Below, in pieces: positions 34,455-43,623 of a stretch of DNA of 64,000 bases. The stretch comes from Pseudomonas viridiflava (GTDB lineage Bacteria; Pseudomonadota; Gammaproteobacteria; Pseudomonadales; Pseudomonadaceae). Every line of letters starts with the position of its first letter. Position 1 is the first letter of the stretch. The stretch spans positions 620,001 through 684,000 of the forward strand of contig UVIF01000023.1 in NCBI GenBank assembly GCA_900596015.1, written 5' to 3'. Under the pieces are notes generated by a model, which made no database searches, was not told the origin of the DNA, and was given only the letters and a program-made list of their open reading frames with translations. The position numbers and the translations under genes are program-made.

Positions 34455-34966
34455 GCCGCACCGCCAGGCACGGGTAGGCCGCTCTGGTCGGTACCCTGTT
34501 TAACGCCAGCGTGTGGGTGATTGATCTGACTGACGCCGCCGGCGACCTGATCGCCCTGGCTGACGATCTTCCCGGTTTGGGTGATCAGGGGCGTATCGAA
34601 ATTGACCGCGGTGGCCGCGCGGATGTTGAGGGTGTGGGTCTCGATATCAATTACCCTGCCCCGCTTCAGATGGATGAAGTCCCCCTCGTCGGTGAAGATG
34701 GCCACCTCGCCCGACTTCAAGTTTTGAAAACGATGGCGACGATCTGTAACGACGACGACTACCCCATGGGAGCGGTCGCCGCCCAGAAAAGCGGCCAGCC
34801 CCTCGGCCCCTTCGTGAGGGCAGCTGGTAAAGCCATAGGGCTCCAGGTGTTCCATGCCGTCCTTAAGTTCACCGTGGGTCAAACGCATCTGCAGGCGCTG
34901 TATCTTGCCGGCAGAGTTGGCCAGGGCCACCACGCCGCGCGTCAGCATGTTCATCAGTCGGCTCAT
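34451..34966 (-). CDS. Baseplate spike/assembly protein V, Mu gp45 family
   Basis: A 171-residue spike protein. RLMNMLTRGVV at the start and the OB-fold core (VEHLEPYGFTSCPHEGAEG type motif here EHLEPYGFTSCPHEG) identify the gp45/GpV spike. The C-terminal beta-helix (LNIRAATAVNFDTPLITQTG) ends in HPHAGVKQGT. It punctures the outer membrane during contraction. Confidence 0.9.
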   Translation of the reverse strand: MSRLMNMLTRGVVALANSAGKIQRLQMRLTHGELKDGMEHLEPYGFTSCPHEGAEGLAAFLGGDRSHGVVVVVTDRRHRFQNLKSGEVAIFTDEGDFIHLKRGRVIDIETHTLNIRAATAVNFDTPLITQTGKIVSQGDQVAGGVSQINHPHAGVKQGTDQSGLPVPGGAA

Positions 34967-36066
34967 TTGTCTTGGTAGTCCGCAGGTAGGAGGTATTCGA
35001 CGGCGTCGGTTTTCTTCGCCTTGCGCTTCTTATGCGGGTCGTCGGGCTCTTGCAGATAACCCTCGGGCGGGCCGACGCGAAGACGGCAGATCGTCCCTTG
35101 ATCGTTGAGCGTGTAGGTCACCTCGGCGATGAGCATGTCGCGGTCGTAGCCGATCACTGGATCCACCACGCGCACGATGGTGTTGGGTAACCACAGCGCA
35201 CCGTTGCCCTGCCGCCACCCCTGCACCTCATAGGTTGTCTCGAGCGCCTTGCCCACCGCCGTGCCGCGCTCCCAATTCGCCCGGTCGGCAGCCAATTTTT
35301 CGTTCAGCTGTCCGCTTTCGTGAATGACCTTGACCCGCTTGCGGGTCATGCGTGGATCGGTGACGAAGCTGTTGACCTCGGTGGCCGCCTGGGCAATTTC
35401 GTCATCACTCACCGAACGCTGTCCGACCACGCGGTATTCGGAGAACACTCGCGTAAAGTCCAAAGCCGCATCAGCGCTGAGTATGTTGCGGCCCAGTTCG
35501 AGGGATTCGGCCGTGCGGCCAGCGCTGCCAACCTGAGCAAGGACGACATTGCCCTGGGCGTTGTCAGTGCTGAACACCCGGTAGAGGGTGAGCAGACGGT
35601 CTATGGATTCGAACGCCGTCTCGCCCGGCTCGATGGTGTGGTCAGTCAAGCCGCTGGTCGCCGCAATTTCGCTCTTGACTGTCAGCCCGTAGGGGCTGGC
35701 CAGCGCCTGAACGATGGCCTGCACGCTCTGCCCCTTCCACTGGCCGGGCTGGTTAATCGCGCCGCAGTCGATCAGATCGCCAGTGGATGAGCGGCCGGCA
35801 ATGGATGTGGTGACCGTCTCATGGTCGTAGCTGATCGGCGTCGCATCGACCCAGCCGGTCACGACCAGGTCGCTGCCGATGCGCACTTCACAGCCGGCGC
35901 CCTGCTTGACCGGGCGCAACACGTTCTGGCCTGGCCACTTCCAGGTGATGCCAATGTTGAAACTGCGCGCCTGACGCTCAAGGCCCGCGCTGATCTCGAC
36001 CGAGGTCCAGCCGGAATAATCCAGCCCGTCGACGGTCAGGGTCACGGCCGTCTTCGGGTCGGACAT
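34963..36066 (-). CDS. Baseplate hub protein, Mu gp44 family
   Basis: A 367-residue hub protein, equivalent to T4 gp27 and P2 GpD. SGWTSVEISAGLERQARSF at the start and the middle hub motif (TFESIDRLLTLYRVFSTDN as AFESIDRLLTLYRVF) are typical. It trimerises under the spike. The C-terminus is basic (HKKRKAKK). Confidence 0.9.
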   Translation of the reverse strand: MSDPKTAVTLTVDGLDYSGWTSVEISAGLERQARSFNIGITWKWPGQNVLRPVKQGAGCEVRIGSDLVVTGWVDATPISYDHETVTTSIAGRSSTGDLIDCGAINQPGQWKGQSVQAIVQALASPYGLTVKSEIAATSGLTDHTIEPGETAFESIDRLLTLYRVFSTDNAQGNVVLAQVGSAGRTAESLELGRNILSADAALDFTRVFSEYRVVGQRSVSDDEIAQAATEVNSFVTDPRMTRKRVKVIHESGQLNEKLAADRANWERGTAVGKALETTYEVQGWRQGNGALWLPNTIVRVVDPVIGYDRDMLIAEVTYTLNDQGTICRLRVGPPEGYLQEPDDPHKKRKAKKTDAVEYLLPADYQDK

Positions 36067-36070
36067 GCGG

Positions 36071-37435
36071 TTACTCCCTGGCTACCTGAATGGGTACGGC
36101 GGGCACGAAGCCTGGGTGGTTGATCTTGTTGCGCTGGACGATCTCGCCCTCGCGGGTGGCATCGCCGAATCGCCGGTAGGCCAGCACCACCGCGGGCGTG
36201 GTTTCGGTTGGGGTGACATTGACGAGCTGCACACCGGAAGCAGCTACCTGCGTCAGGTGTCGAACCACCTGCTGTCGCGAGGCAATGATTGCCGGGTAGT
36301 AAGTGGCGTCCGCCTTGAGCGCGGCTTGCCAGAAGACAGCATCCAGCGCATCGCGCGCCGCAATGACTTCATCCGCCACCGGCACCTCAGCCCGCTCGAC
36401 AGGTTCCACGACCTGCTGCTGCAGGGAAGCGGTGATCTGCTCCGCCGCCGGGGGCGTTACCACCGGCATCTGCGCGGCCGTCGCCGTGGCCTGGACCAGC
36501 ACCGCGTCCTGCACCAGGTTGGCCAGCGCCTGCGCTGCCGCCGTGGTGTCCGCGCCACTGCCGACTGCTACCGTATCAATGCTCGCTGCGGCTTCTGCCT
36601 GCCTGGACACTGTGGCCACCGCATCGGTGTAGCTATTGAACTTCGAGGCCCCGGCGCTGGTCGTGCTCGTGGCGTTGGCTACTGACGCCGAACTGGCCGA
36701 GTCGCTACCACTGCTGCCCGATGACGAACCGGTGCTGCTCGAAGAGGTAACGCTCGAGCGCTTCGCCGAGGACTGACCCAGGTCGCTGAAATACCCACTG
36801 AACAGGCTCGACAGCGCGCCGGGTGAGTTGGTCAGCATCTGGGCCAAGGACCTTGCAGTTCCCACGGTGTTGCCCAAAGGGGAAAACTGCCCGGCGATGA
36901 CACCGAAGACTCCGGTGAGTCGATTCTGCAAGCCGATCAGGTTGATCCGAGAGGAGTCCACCTTGGCCATGGCTGCCTTGTACCGACCGACCGCTGCACT
37001 CCAGTGAGTGGCCGATGTCTGCGCCGCCATGCGTGCAGTGTTAGCACGCACCGACGGGTTGGTTTGTGCGTTGCCGGGATAGAACGTCAGGTCGAAAGTG
37101 ACCATGCCGCCTTCGCGGCGGCTGTGGGCCATTTCGCATGCGCCCGGCACCACTAACAACTGCCCGAGCCAAGGATGAACTAGCGTGCCCTCCCCCTCGG
37201 TTTCAAGTGCCTTCAGCAGCTTGTCGCGCCGCTGGAAACAGTCGGCGCCGATGATGTAGGCCCTGACCTTATGCACACGGGCGACCTTGCCCATTTGCTC
37301 AGCGTACGCCTCGTCACGCTTGGGGTATTCGTGCAGCTGAACCTTGCGCCCCACGGGCACAGACGTGTCCTCGATGAGGAACGTCTCACCCCGAAACGAC
37401 GCTGGCAGCAACTGCTCGCGCCACGTATCGGCCAT
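36071..37435 (-). CDS. DNA circularisation protein, Mu gp43-like
   Basis: A 454-residue protein. Residues 1 to 95 form the DNA_circ_N domain (WREQLLPASFRGETFLIED and VHPWLGQLLVVPG); the rest is alanine/serine-rich with a low-complexity serine tract near residue 225. In Mu-like phages this tail protein follows the tape measure gene. Despite its name, a direct DNA role is not settled. Confidence 0.88.
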   Translation of the reverse strand: MADTWREQLLPASFRGETFLIEDTSVPVGRKVQLHEYPKRDEAYAEQMGKVARVHKVRAYIIGADCFQRRDKLLKALETEGEGTLVHPWLGQLLVVPGACEMAHSRREGGMVTFDLTFYPGNAQTNPSVRANTARMAAQTSATHWSAAVGRYKAAMAKVDSSRINLIGLQNRLTGVFGVIAGQFSPLGNTVGTARSLAQMLTNSPGALSSLFSGYFSDLGQSSAKRSSVTSSSSTGSSSGSSGSDSASSASVANATSTTSAGASKFNSYTDAVATVSRQAEAAASIDTVAVGSGADTTAAAQALANLVQDAVLVQATATAAQMPVVTPPAAEQITASLQQQVVEPVERAEVPVADEVIAARDALDAVFWQAALKADATYYPAIIASRQQVVRHLTQVAASGVQLVNVTPTETTPAVVLAYRRFGDATREGEIVQRNKINHPGFVPAVPIQVARE

Positions 37436-39670
37436 CTATTGTGCTCCTGAGAGGGATCGGTAGCCGACGTTGGTGCTGACCTTGAGACCCGGTTGGTCGG
37501 TTGTGGCAGGTTGCGGACGTACGCCGCGGGTGTAGCCCTCGAGGCGAATTACCAATTCGCCGTTGAGTTTTGTGGCACCCCCGCCCCTCGTGAGCAGGCT
37601 TCCCGGCGCAGGCAAAACACCACTCGACGCCGATGCCGATGGCACGGTCAGTGATGAGACAGGCGCCAAACCCCGGGGCGCCGCAAGAGGTGTAGCAGCT
37701 TGGCTTACCGCTGCAGCCAGACGGCGCGCCTCCTGCGCTGATCCTTTAGACCCTGCAATGGCATCGTTGGCCGAGTCCCTCTTCACGAAAGCGCCTGGCA
37801 ATGGGCCGGTGTGGGTCCTGAGCAACCACTCGTTGGAGCCAACACCTGCCACCCGCTTCATTTGCTCCTGCCGGATGGCGGCCGCGCGAACAGCGTCGGA
37901 ACGTAGGAACGCACCAGTGCCGCCGCCAACGCCGGCATTGAGCTGGTTCTGTGCTGCCGCAAGCTCACCAACTTTCGCGGTCAGGTTCACACCGATATCC
38001 GGCGCATTGCCCAGGTTGAGGAACTTCATGATGGGTTCAAGGAACGGCTTTACCCGGTCCCATATGCCTTTGAACACGCCGACGATGGGTTCCCAGTGCT
38101 TGATGATCAGGCCAACCGGCGACCAGTCGAATAGAGTTTTTAAGAAATCGGAGAACGGCACCGAGTACGCTTTGATCAGATCCCACAGCGCCGAGAAGAA
38201 CGTGCCGATCGGCTGCCAGTTATCGATGATCAACCCCAGCGGCGTCCAACTGAAGGCCTCTTTCATCCAGCCCCACACCGTCATGGCTGGGCCCTGAATT
38301 CTTTGCCACAACTGTTCGAAGTAAGGCGCCAGCCTGTCCCAGTTCGCGACGATCAGCCCTGCCGCTGCGGCAATGGCAACCGCTGCAATACCGATCGGAG
38401 TGGCAGCAAAGGCGAGTCCGAGTAAACGCGTGGCCACCATGGCGCCCAACACGGCCACGCGCACAGCCGTGAAGGCAACGCCGGCCACGGCCAGCCCTCG
38501 GACCAATGCAGGATTGGCCTGAATAAAATCTGAAACGCGACTGATGAGGGGTTGTACGGCGGTCACTACGGCGTTGAGCGCTGGAAGGAACGCGTTGCCC
38601 AGGGCAATACCTGCGCGGTTCACCGCGTTGCGCATAAGCGTCAGCGTGTTTTCGGTGGTCGCCGATCGCGATGCGTACTCTGCTTCCATCGACCCGGCGT
38701 ATTGTTCGGCATCGCCTGTCTTCCTCAGGTTGCTTTCGAGCAATCCGAGATTTGTCAGCAGTGGCGCAATCGCGCCGATCGACTCCGTACCAAAAAGGTT
38801 ACTGAGCAGCGCCGGCCGCTTGGTGGCATCCACAGCGGCTATGCGTTTGAGCACACCGACCATTGTGGCTTGAGCATCCTTCTGCATGCCGGCGGCTACC
38901 GCCTTCGAATCCAAGCGAAGCGCCTGGAAGGCTGTGGCCTGAGATTTCGTCGCCGCGCTGCCCTTGGTCAGCGCCAGCATGAAGTTCTTTATGCCAGTCG
39001 CAGCGACTTCCTGCTCGACACCCACACCGGCCATCGTTGCGCCCATGGCCGCTATTTGGCCCGACGCAACCCCGGCCACTTCGCCCAGAGGGCCAACCCG
39101 GGTGACGATATCGGAAATCTGCTTGGTGTTTGCTGGCCCCGTATTGCCCAGATAGTTGATCTTGTCAGCGAGCCCCACCACCTCGGCCTGTGTCATTTTG
39201 AACGACGTCCGCCACTTGGCCATCATGTCGCCGCTCTGCTCGGCCGTCTGGTCAAAGGCGATACCCATCTTCACGGCATCTTCCGCAAATCCGAGCAGTT
39301 CGCCCCGAGCGATGCCCGACTGACCGCCCGCCGCCACGATCTTGGCGATATCATTGGCAGCCATCGGCAGCCGTTCCGACATCTTTGTGATGTCGTCGCC
39401 CATTTCCTTGAACTGACTCGGCGCGTCGAAATTGACCACCTTGCGCACGTCGGCCATGGCAGATTCAAACTGGATCGCCGCCCTTGTTCCCATCACAAAC
39501 GGCGCGGCCAGCGCACCGCCGGCGATCACATCCTTAAAACTCAGGTTGCCCAGGCCGGTGTTCTGCAGTCCTTTGCGGAATCTAGAGACGTTTTTGCGGA
39601 TACCGGCCAGCGTTGGCGACAGCTTGTCGACGCCGGTGATCAGCGCCTTGAGCTGAAATTGATTGGCCAT
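37436..39670 (-). CDS. Tail tape measure protein
   Basis: A 744-residue protein. N-terminal coiled-coil-like half (residues 1-330; QFESAMADVRKVVNFDAP is the family signature), two or three long hydrophobic stretches near residues 345-440, and WxxI/WSPVGLIIKHWEPI repeats in the C-terminal half. Its length sets tail length. The ATG overlaps the stop of the frameshifted chaperone (TAATG). Confidence 0.92.
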   Translation of the reverse strand: MANQFQLKALITGVDKLSPTLAGIRKNVSRFRKGLQNTGLGNLSFKDVIAGGALAAPFVMGTRAAIQFESAMADVRKVVNFDAPSQFKEMGDDITKMSERLPMAANDIAKIVAAGGQSGIARGELLGFAEDAVKMGIAFDQTAEQSGDMMAKWRTSFKMTQAEVVGLADKINYLGNTGPANTKQISDIVTRVGPLGEVAGVASGQIAAMGATMAGVGVEQEVAATGIKNFMLALTKGSAATKSQATAFQALRLDSKAVAAGMQKDAQATMVGVLKRIAAVDATKRPALLSNLFGTESIGAIAPLLTNLGLLESNLRKTGDAEQYAGSMEAEYASRSATTENTLTLMRNAVNRAGIALGNAFLPALNAVVTAVQPLISRVSDFIQANPALVRGLAVAGVAFTAVRVAVLGAMVATRLLGLAFAATPIGIAAVAIAAAAGLIVANWDRLAPYFEQLWQRIQGPAMTVWGWMKEAFSWTPLGLIIDNWQPIGTFFSALWDLIKAYSVPFSDFLKTLFDWSPVGLIIKHWEPIVGVFKGIWDRVKPFLEPIMKFLNLGNAPDIGVNLTAKVGELAAAQNQLNAGVGGGTGAFLRSDAVRAAAIRQEQMKRVAGVGSNEWLLRTHTGPLPGAFVKRDSANDAIAGSKGSAQEARRLAAAVSQAATPLAAPRGLAPVSSLTVPSASASSGVLPAPGSLLTRGGGATKLNGELVIRLEGYTRGVRPQPATTDQPGLKVSTNVGYRSLSGAQ

Positions 39671-39842
39671 TATTCCTCCGGCATAGCGCGGTTGATCCGC
39701 TGGGCCTGGGCCAGCGATTCGAGAAAGATATCCAGCGGCCTGGCCATCATCTGTTCAGGGTCAACCTTCCAGAAGTAGGCCAGGTCGTAGACAAGCGCGA
39801 TCAGGTGGTCGAGGGCTTCGATGCCGGGCTCATGAAAAAACC
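39670..39842 (-). CDS. Minus-one frameshift extension of tail assembly chaperone
   Basis: After the slippery heptamer T TTT TTC (39840 down to 39834), the -1 frame stays open for about 55 codons (HEPGIEALDHLIALVYDLAY, then AQAQRINRAMPEE) and ends at TAA 39672-39670, overlapping the tape-measure start. This gives a long chaperone form of the kind lambda G-GT and Mu gp41-gp42 use to load the tape measure. The extension has no own good start. Confidence 0.7.
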
Positions 39843-40139
39843 AGCCACCACCCAGGCCAGGCTGTTGAGGTCAGCCAGGTCTAGCTGGTTGACGGACGAA
39901 GGCGGCACCGCGGCGCACACGGCGATGTACTTTGCTGCCACGTCCAGGTCCAGGCTCACGGCTTCGTCCGCGTCGATCTTGTAGGGCAGCGCCTTGATAG
40001 CCCGCGCTTCCTGGGTCGTAGGACGACGCAAGGTCAGCTCTGTGAGCTCTTCACCGTGAGCGATGATGGGCGCGCTGAGGGGAATCGGTTTGTTCAGGTT
40101 CATCACCGCCACTTCTTGTTTTTCATCCATCACAGCCAT
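39801..40139 (-). CDS. Tail assembly chaperone, Mu gp41-like (short form)
   Basis: A 112-residue protein (LRRPTTQEARAIKALPYKI, then AKYIAVCAAVPPSSVNQLDL). It matches the phage tail assembly (gpE/gp41) group. It ends 16 codons after the slippery site at 39834-39840, where a fraction of ribosomes should move back one base to make the long form. Its start overlaps the tail tube gene by ten bases. Confidence 0.85.
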   Translation of the reverse strand: MAVMDEKQEVAVMNLNKPIPLSAPIIAHGEELTELTLRRPTTQEARAIKALPYKIDADEAVSLDLDVAAKYIAVCAAVPPSSVNQLDLADLNSLAWVVAGFFMSPASKPSTT

Positions 40140-40477
40140 ACCCCTTTCACGCCGTCGAATTGCAGTTCAATGGTGCCTTCCTCGCCGTTCGAACTTGGCT
40201 GATCAACCAGGTAGGCGCCGGAAAGCGTGTAGACCTTGCCGTTCTTGAACTCGGCGGTGATGGTCATGTTGATGCCCTCAGCCAATGCCTTGAGCGGGAA
40301 GTTTGCGGTGTGCACCGCCGAGAACTTGAGCCAGGGGGCTTTGTCCTCTTCCTTGAAAAAGCCGGGCACTACCGTTTCCCGGGTCTTGTCCATGAGCGGC
40401 GCTTCCACGCCGCCCTTGAGGGTCAACTGCGTACCGTCAACCTTGACGTAGCAGGTACCAGCAACTTTCTGCCCCAT
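40130..40477 (-). CDS. Tail tube protein
   Basis: A 115-residue protein starting MGQKVAGTCYVKVDG; the GTQLTLKGGVEAPL and ITAEFKNGKVYTLSGAYLV stretches are those of Mu gp40/GpM-type tubes. It polymerises into the inner tube inside the sheath. I start at the ATG 40477; a longer frame upstream has no support. Confidence 0.88.
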   Translation of the reverse strand: MGQKVAGTCYVKVDGTQLTLKGGVEAPLMDKTRETVVPGFFKEEDKAPWLKFSAVHTANFPLKALAEGINMTITAEFKNGKVYTLSGAYLVDQPSSNGEEGTIELQFDGVKGVWL

Positions 40478-40494
40478 GGGTGGGCCTCCAAATG

Positions 40495-40516
40495 AAAAAG
40501 CCCGCACGCGGCGGGC
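40495..40516 (-). terminator. Intrinsic terminator between sheath and tube genes
   Basis: Minus-strand GCCCGC/GCGGGC stem (40511-40516 with 40500-40505) followed by five T residues. It could lower expression of everything downstream of the sheath, or be antiterminated late. Confidence 0.6.
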
Positions 40517-40534
40517 CTGGATGATGGGACAGCG

Positions 40535-42034
40535 TTACGCCGCCTCAGTGGTGTACTGCAGGCGGAACTGGTTGAGCAGCGCGAAGATGCGCAGACCGTT
40601 CACGTAGTCCGGCGGGTACAGCACGTTGATCCGGGTTGGGCTTCGGCTGTCGCGCTCAACGATCAGGTACTGAGCGAACAGCGCCGAGTTTTCGACATGG
40701 CCATCGCGCTCCAGATTGCCGTATTCGCTGATCAGCTCGCCGCGAATCACGTTGGGCGTGACGATCGGCTGGCCATCGCCGAACTGGGTACCGTCGCTCG
40801 CCAGCTTGTGGCGACCGTACTTGCTCGTGATGATGCCCTTGAGCCGGCGCACGATGTACGCGCTCTGGTGCATCGTCTCGCTGTCCAGGTACGAATCATC
40901 GGCCTGGCCGTAGGCGTTTTTCTGGTAGGTGGTGATAGCGCGCTGGATGCGCACATAGCCGCCTTCATAGAACAAGGTGGCAATACCGTACTGCAGCAGC
41001 GAATTGAACTCAGTCAGGGTGAAGCGTGCCCCCTCAGGCGCCGGGTCGATCCCTACCAATGGTCCGGTTTGAGTTGGGCGACTGGCATCGGCCGAGATGA
41101 ACACCGCCTGGCGGGCAGCACCGGCGGCCGCCACACGCCAGAACGGTTGCGGCACACCCGCTTCGAAACCGAAGATGGTCATGTGCTGATCGTTGCGAGG
41201 CTGGCCAGCCGCGACCAGCGTGCCGAGCGTGCCGCGCAACGCGCTGTAGACATGGCCATAAAGCTGCTTGGCCCAGGACCAGCGGCCACTGGCATCACCC
41301 ATCGCGATCTTCCAGGCCTCCAAGGTGGTGGTGTCGGCCCAAGGCACGCAGATGAACTCGAAGGGCGCATCGCCAAGCGCCGCCAGCGCAGCCGTAGCGT
41401 CAGGCGTACCAGCGCCACCGGACATCGAAGCAGCCACAACGGTGAGACCTGCAGGGGTAAACTCGCCGTTGCTCTTGCCCAGGCGGTTCAAACTCAGGCC
41501 GATGTCGTTGCCGGAGTCTCCCAGCCACTTGCAGGTCAGCGTAACCACACCAGCCGCCGCCACGGCGGTGACAGGCAGATCAGCAGTGGCGTTGATTCTG
41601 GTGGCCAGCGCCGCTGCAGCAACCGCAGGAGTGGCGCCAGAGGGCACCGTTGCCTGGATGCGGACGCCGGCCACATACAGGCTGATCAGGCCGGTCTCGG
41701 TGGCAGTACCGGTGACGGTCACCTTGCCCAAGGCCGCAGCGCCGGCGGTGGCCTTGACCGGCAGGCACCAGATCTCGCCCACCAGATCGTTCTGGCGCCA
41801 GGTGTCGTACATGGCCGCCAACATCGAGCCTTGGCCGCCGATGGTTTTAGCCTGGGCCAGGCTCGATACAAGCACCAGCTTGCCGATTTCCTCGGCTGTG
41901 GACAGATCGTTCACCTGGCCCACGATCAAGCGGCGCAGCGCGCTGGAGGCACTATTGGCGTTCGAGTTGTCCATTTCCGCATAGAACAGCGGCACGCGGA
42001 TGTCCGCGGGGATCTGTTGGAATCCTACGCTCAT
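40535..42034 (-). CDS. Contractile tail sheath protein, Mu gpL family
   Basis: A 499-residue sheath. The N-terminal IPADIRVPLFYAEMDNS and the C-terminal FTLTEFNSLLQYGIATLFYEG plus RRLKGIITSKYGRHKLASDG are the sheath signatures. It shows this phage is a myovirus-type. Four-base overlap with the small DUF2635 gene upstream. Confidence 0.93.
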   Translation of the reverse strand: MSVGFQQIPADIRVPLFYAEMDNSNANSASSALRRLIVGQVNDLSTAEEIGKLVLVSSLAQAKTIGGQGSMLAAMYDTWRQNDLVGEIWCLPVKATAGAAALGKVTVTGTATETGLISLYVAGVRIQATVPSGATPAVAAAALATRINATADLPVTAVAAAGVVTLTCKWLGDSGNDIGLSLNRLGKSNGEFTPAGLTVVAASMSGGAGTPDATAALAALGDAPFEFICVPWADTTTLEAWKIAMGDASGRWSWAKQLYGHVYSALRGTLGTLVAAGQPRNDQHMTIFGFEAGVPQPFWRVAAAGAARQAVFISADASRPTQTGPLVGIDPAPEGARFTLTEFNSLLQYGIATLFYEGGYVRIQRAITTYQKNAYGQADDSYLDSETMHQSAYIVRRLKGIITSKYGRHKLASDGTQFGDGQPIVTPNVIRGELISEYGNLERDGHVENSALFAQYLIVERDSRSPTRINVLYPPDYVNGLRIFALLNQFRLQYTTEAA

Positions 42035-42207
42035 TTGGTCGAGGCCTCTTTGGCGGGCGGGTTGGGGATCACAACGTCGCCATCAGCAAGACGGCGGCGC
42101 CAGTAGGCGTCATCGGGCACCTCACGGCCCTCGGGCAGCAGCAGTTCCCCGGTTTCCGGATCGGGCACCGCGCGCCCCTTGGCCGGCACCACAGTGATGC
42201 GGTTCAT
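42031..42207 (-). CDS. DUF2635 small phage protein, 58 aa
   Basis: A 58-residue protein (MNRITVVPAKGRAVPDPETG, then VPDDAYWRRRLADGDV) with the DUF2635 pattern of Mu gp38-like genes, always found between the sheath and the gp37 gene, as here. Overlaps both neighbours by four bases. Confidence 0.8.
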   Translation of the reverse strand: MNRITVVPAKGRAVPDPETGELLLPEGREVPDDAYWRRRLADGDVVIPNPPAKEASTK

Positions 42208-42791
42208 GGCAGTTCCTCTTTGAGTTGAATTTCGATGCGCCCATCCGGGCCGGGGTACTTCAGGTTTGGGTCTGCTGGGTCGATGCAGTCCACGTTGATG
42301 TCCATGCCCTGCAGCATGGGCAAGCCGTCGAGTTCCAGTTCGTGCCAGGTTTCGGCCGGATCCGTTTCAGCGTTACGCCCAAGTTGGAAAGCGGTCACGA
42401 ACGAGTAGCGGTAGATCACCAGCGCCCGGTCGATCTGAACCAACTCGCCGCCGTCGTAGGTGATGGGCTCGTACTCCGTGCCCGGACTCCAGCCCACCAG
42501 GGCCCGCCACAGTTCAGCGCGAATGTCATGCAACACGTCCACCGCCAACTGACCGCGGCTGTCGCGGGTGTCGAGGATGACCACCACATCGAAGGCATCG
42601 GTGATGTCCTGCCGAATGGCGTTCTCCAGGTCGTTCTCGGTCGCGTCATCACCGGTGGCAATGACAAAGGCGCCCGGTCGGTCAACCTGCTGACTGGCCT
42701 TTACCGCATCAAAGTCGATGCCGCCCGCCACGCGGCCAACGAAGATCGGGCAGCGCTGCCGCAGGTGCAGAACCACAGGGGTGATTTTCAT
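42204..42791 (-). CDS. Mu gp37-like tail protein
   Basis: A 195-residue protein beginning MKITPVVLHLRQRCP and containing RDSRGQLAVDVLHDIRAELW, the gp37 family pattern. It probably caps or completes the tail. Gene order gp37, DUF2635, sheath is as in Mu. Confidence 0.82.
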   Translation of the reverse strand: MKITPVVLHLRQRCPIFVGRVAGGIDFDAVKASQQVDRPGAFVIATGDDATENDLENAIRQDITDAFDVVVILDTRDSRGQLAVDVLHDIRAELWRALVGWSPGTEYEPITYDGGELVQIDRALVIYRYSFVTAFQLGRNAETDPAETWHELELDGLPMLQGMDINVDCIDPADPNLKYPGPDGRIEIQLKEELP

Positions 42792-42806
42792 CGGTTGTCT
42801 CGTTGA

Positions 42807-43268
42807 TCAGCGCAGTGCGTCAGCAAAGGCCTGCTTGAGGATGGAGCGCACGGCGCCCTTGCTGCTGTTGAGCGCATCGACCATGTAGTTCTCGCGCGGC
42901 TCGATCCGCCACGGGCCGGTTGCTTCCTGCTTGCGATGGGACTTGCCGCGTTTGGCGTTGCGCCGCACGCCATACCAGAGATAGGCCGGGTAGAAGCCTT
43001 TCATGTCGGCGGTCTTTTGCGGCTCGATCTTCACCAGGAAGCCGGCGCGGCTGACCCGGTAGGTGATCGACCGGCGCAGCGTGCCCTTGCGCATGGCTGG
43101 GTACTGGCCCTTCTCCGACACGGACCGCTTGCTGACCAGCTTGCGGCCCTTCGCCCGTACCAGCACGCCAGCCTTGCGCATGGCCTTGCGGATTTCCTTC
43201 TTGTCGAAATCGAGCTTGCCGTAGCTGTCGAAATCGCCAAAGTGCATGTACGCGGCAGGTCTAGCCAT
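42807..43268 (-). CDS. HK97 gp10-like tail/head completion protein
   Basis: A 153-residue basic protein (MRKAGVLVRAKGRKLVSKRSV, GTLRRSITYRVSRAGF, and AYLWYGVRR). It fits the HK97 gp10 group of tail-completion proteins at the head-tail joint. The ATG at 43268 overlaps the end of the next gene; the longer frame is rejected. Confidence 0.78.
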   Translation of the reverse strand: MARPAAYMHFGDFDSYGKLDFDKKEIRKAMRKAGVLVRAKGRKLVSKRSVSEKGQYPAMRKGTLRRSITYRVSRAGFLVKIEPQKTADMKGFYPAYLWYGVRRNAKRGKSHRKQEATGPWRIEPRENYMVDALNSSKGAVRSILKQAFADALR

Positions 43269-43623
43269 ACAACCCTCCCCCGGCCTGTTGCAGCCCCAAC
43301 TCTTCCACTTCCAGCACAGTAAAGCGATGCCGGCCATTGAGGTCTGTAGCGCGCTTCACCCGGTAAACTACGCCGGCATGCAGCACCTCGAAATCGATGG
43401 GGACAACCCCCAAGTAGCGCACGGTGATCCGATGAGTGATCTTGTTATCGGCCTGAACACTGCCGCTGTAGATCGCGGTACCGACAGGCTCAATGCGCGC
43501 CCAGCGCTTTCTTTCGTCCGAAAATAGCGACGAAAGACCGCCATCCGGCGCCGGCAAGTCGTCACGGCGCCGTAGGGTAATGCGCCGGTTCAATTCTCCA
43601 GCGCCAGGTTCTTTAAGTGCCAT
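43261..43623 (-). CDS. Head-tail adaptor (head closure) protein
   Basis: A 120-residue protein with the SPP1 gp16/HK97 gp7 pattern: GELNRRITLRRRDDLP at the start, then RWARIEPVGTAIYSGSVQ and RVKRATDLNGRHRFTVLEVEE. It closes the filled head. It overlaps its neighbour upstream by one base. Confidence 0.85.
   Translation of the reverse strand: MALKEPGAGELNRRITLRRRDDLPAPDGGLSSLFSDERKRWARIEPVGTAIYSGSVQADNKITHRITVRYLGVVPIDFEVLHAGVVYRVKRATDLNGRHRFTVLEVEELGLQQAGGGLYG

Noticed and set aside
38552..39778. 408-codon plus frame opposite the tape measure gene
   Set aside because: Antisense of a recognised tape measure protein; His/Arg-rich shadow translation.
40697..42106. 469-codon plus frame opposite the sheath gene
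   Set aside because: Antisense of a conserved sheath; ends abruptly in Arg-rich sequence.
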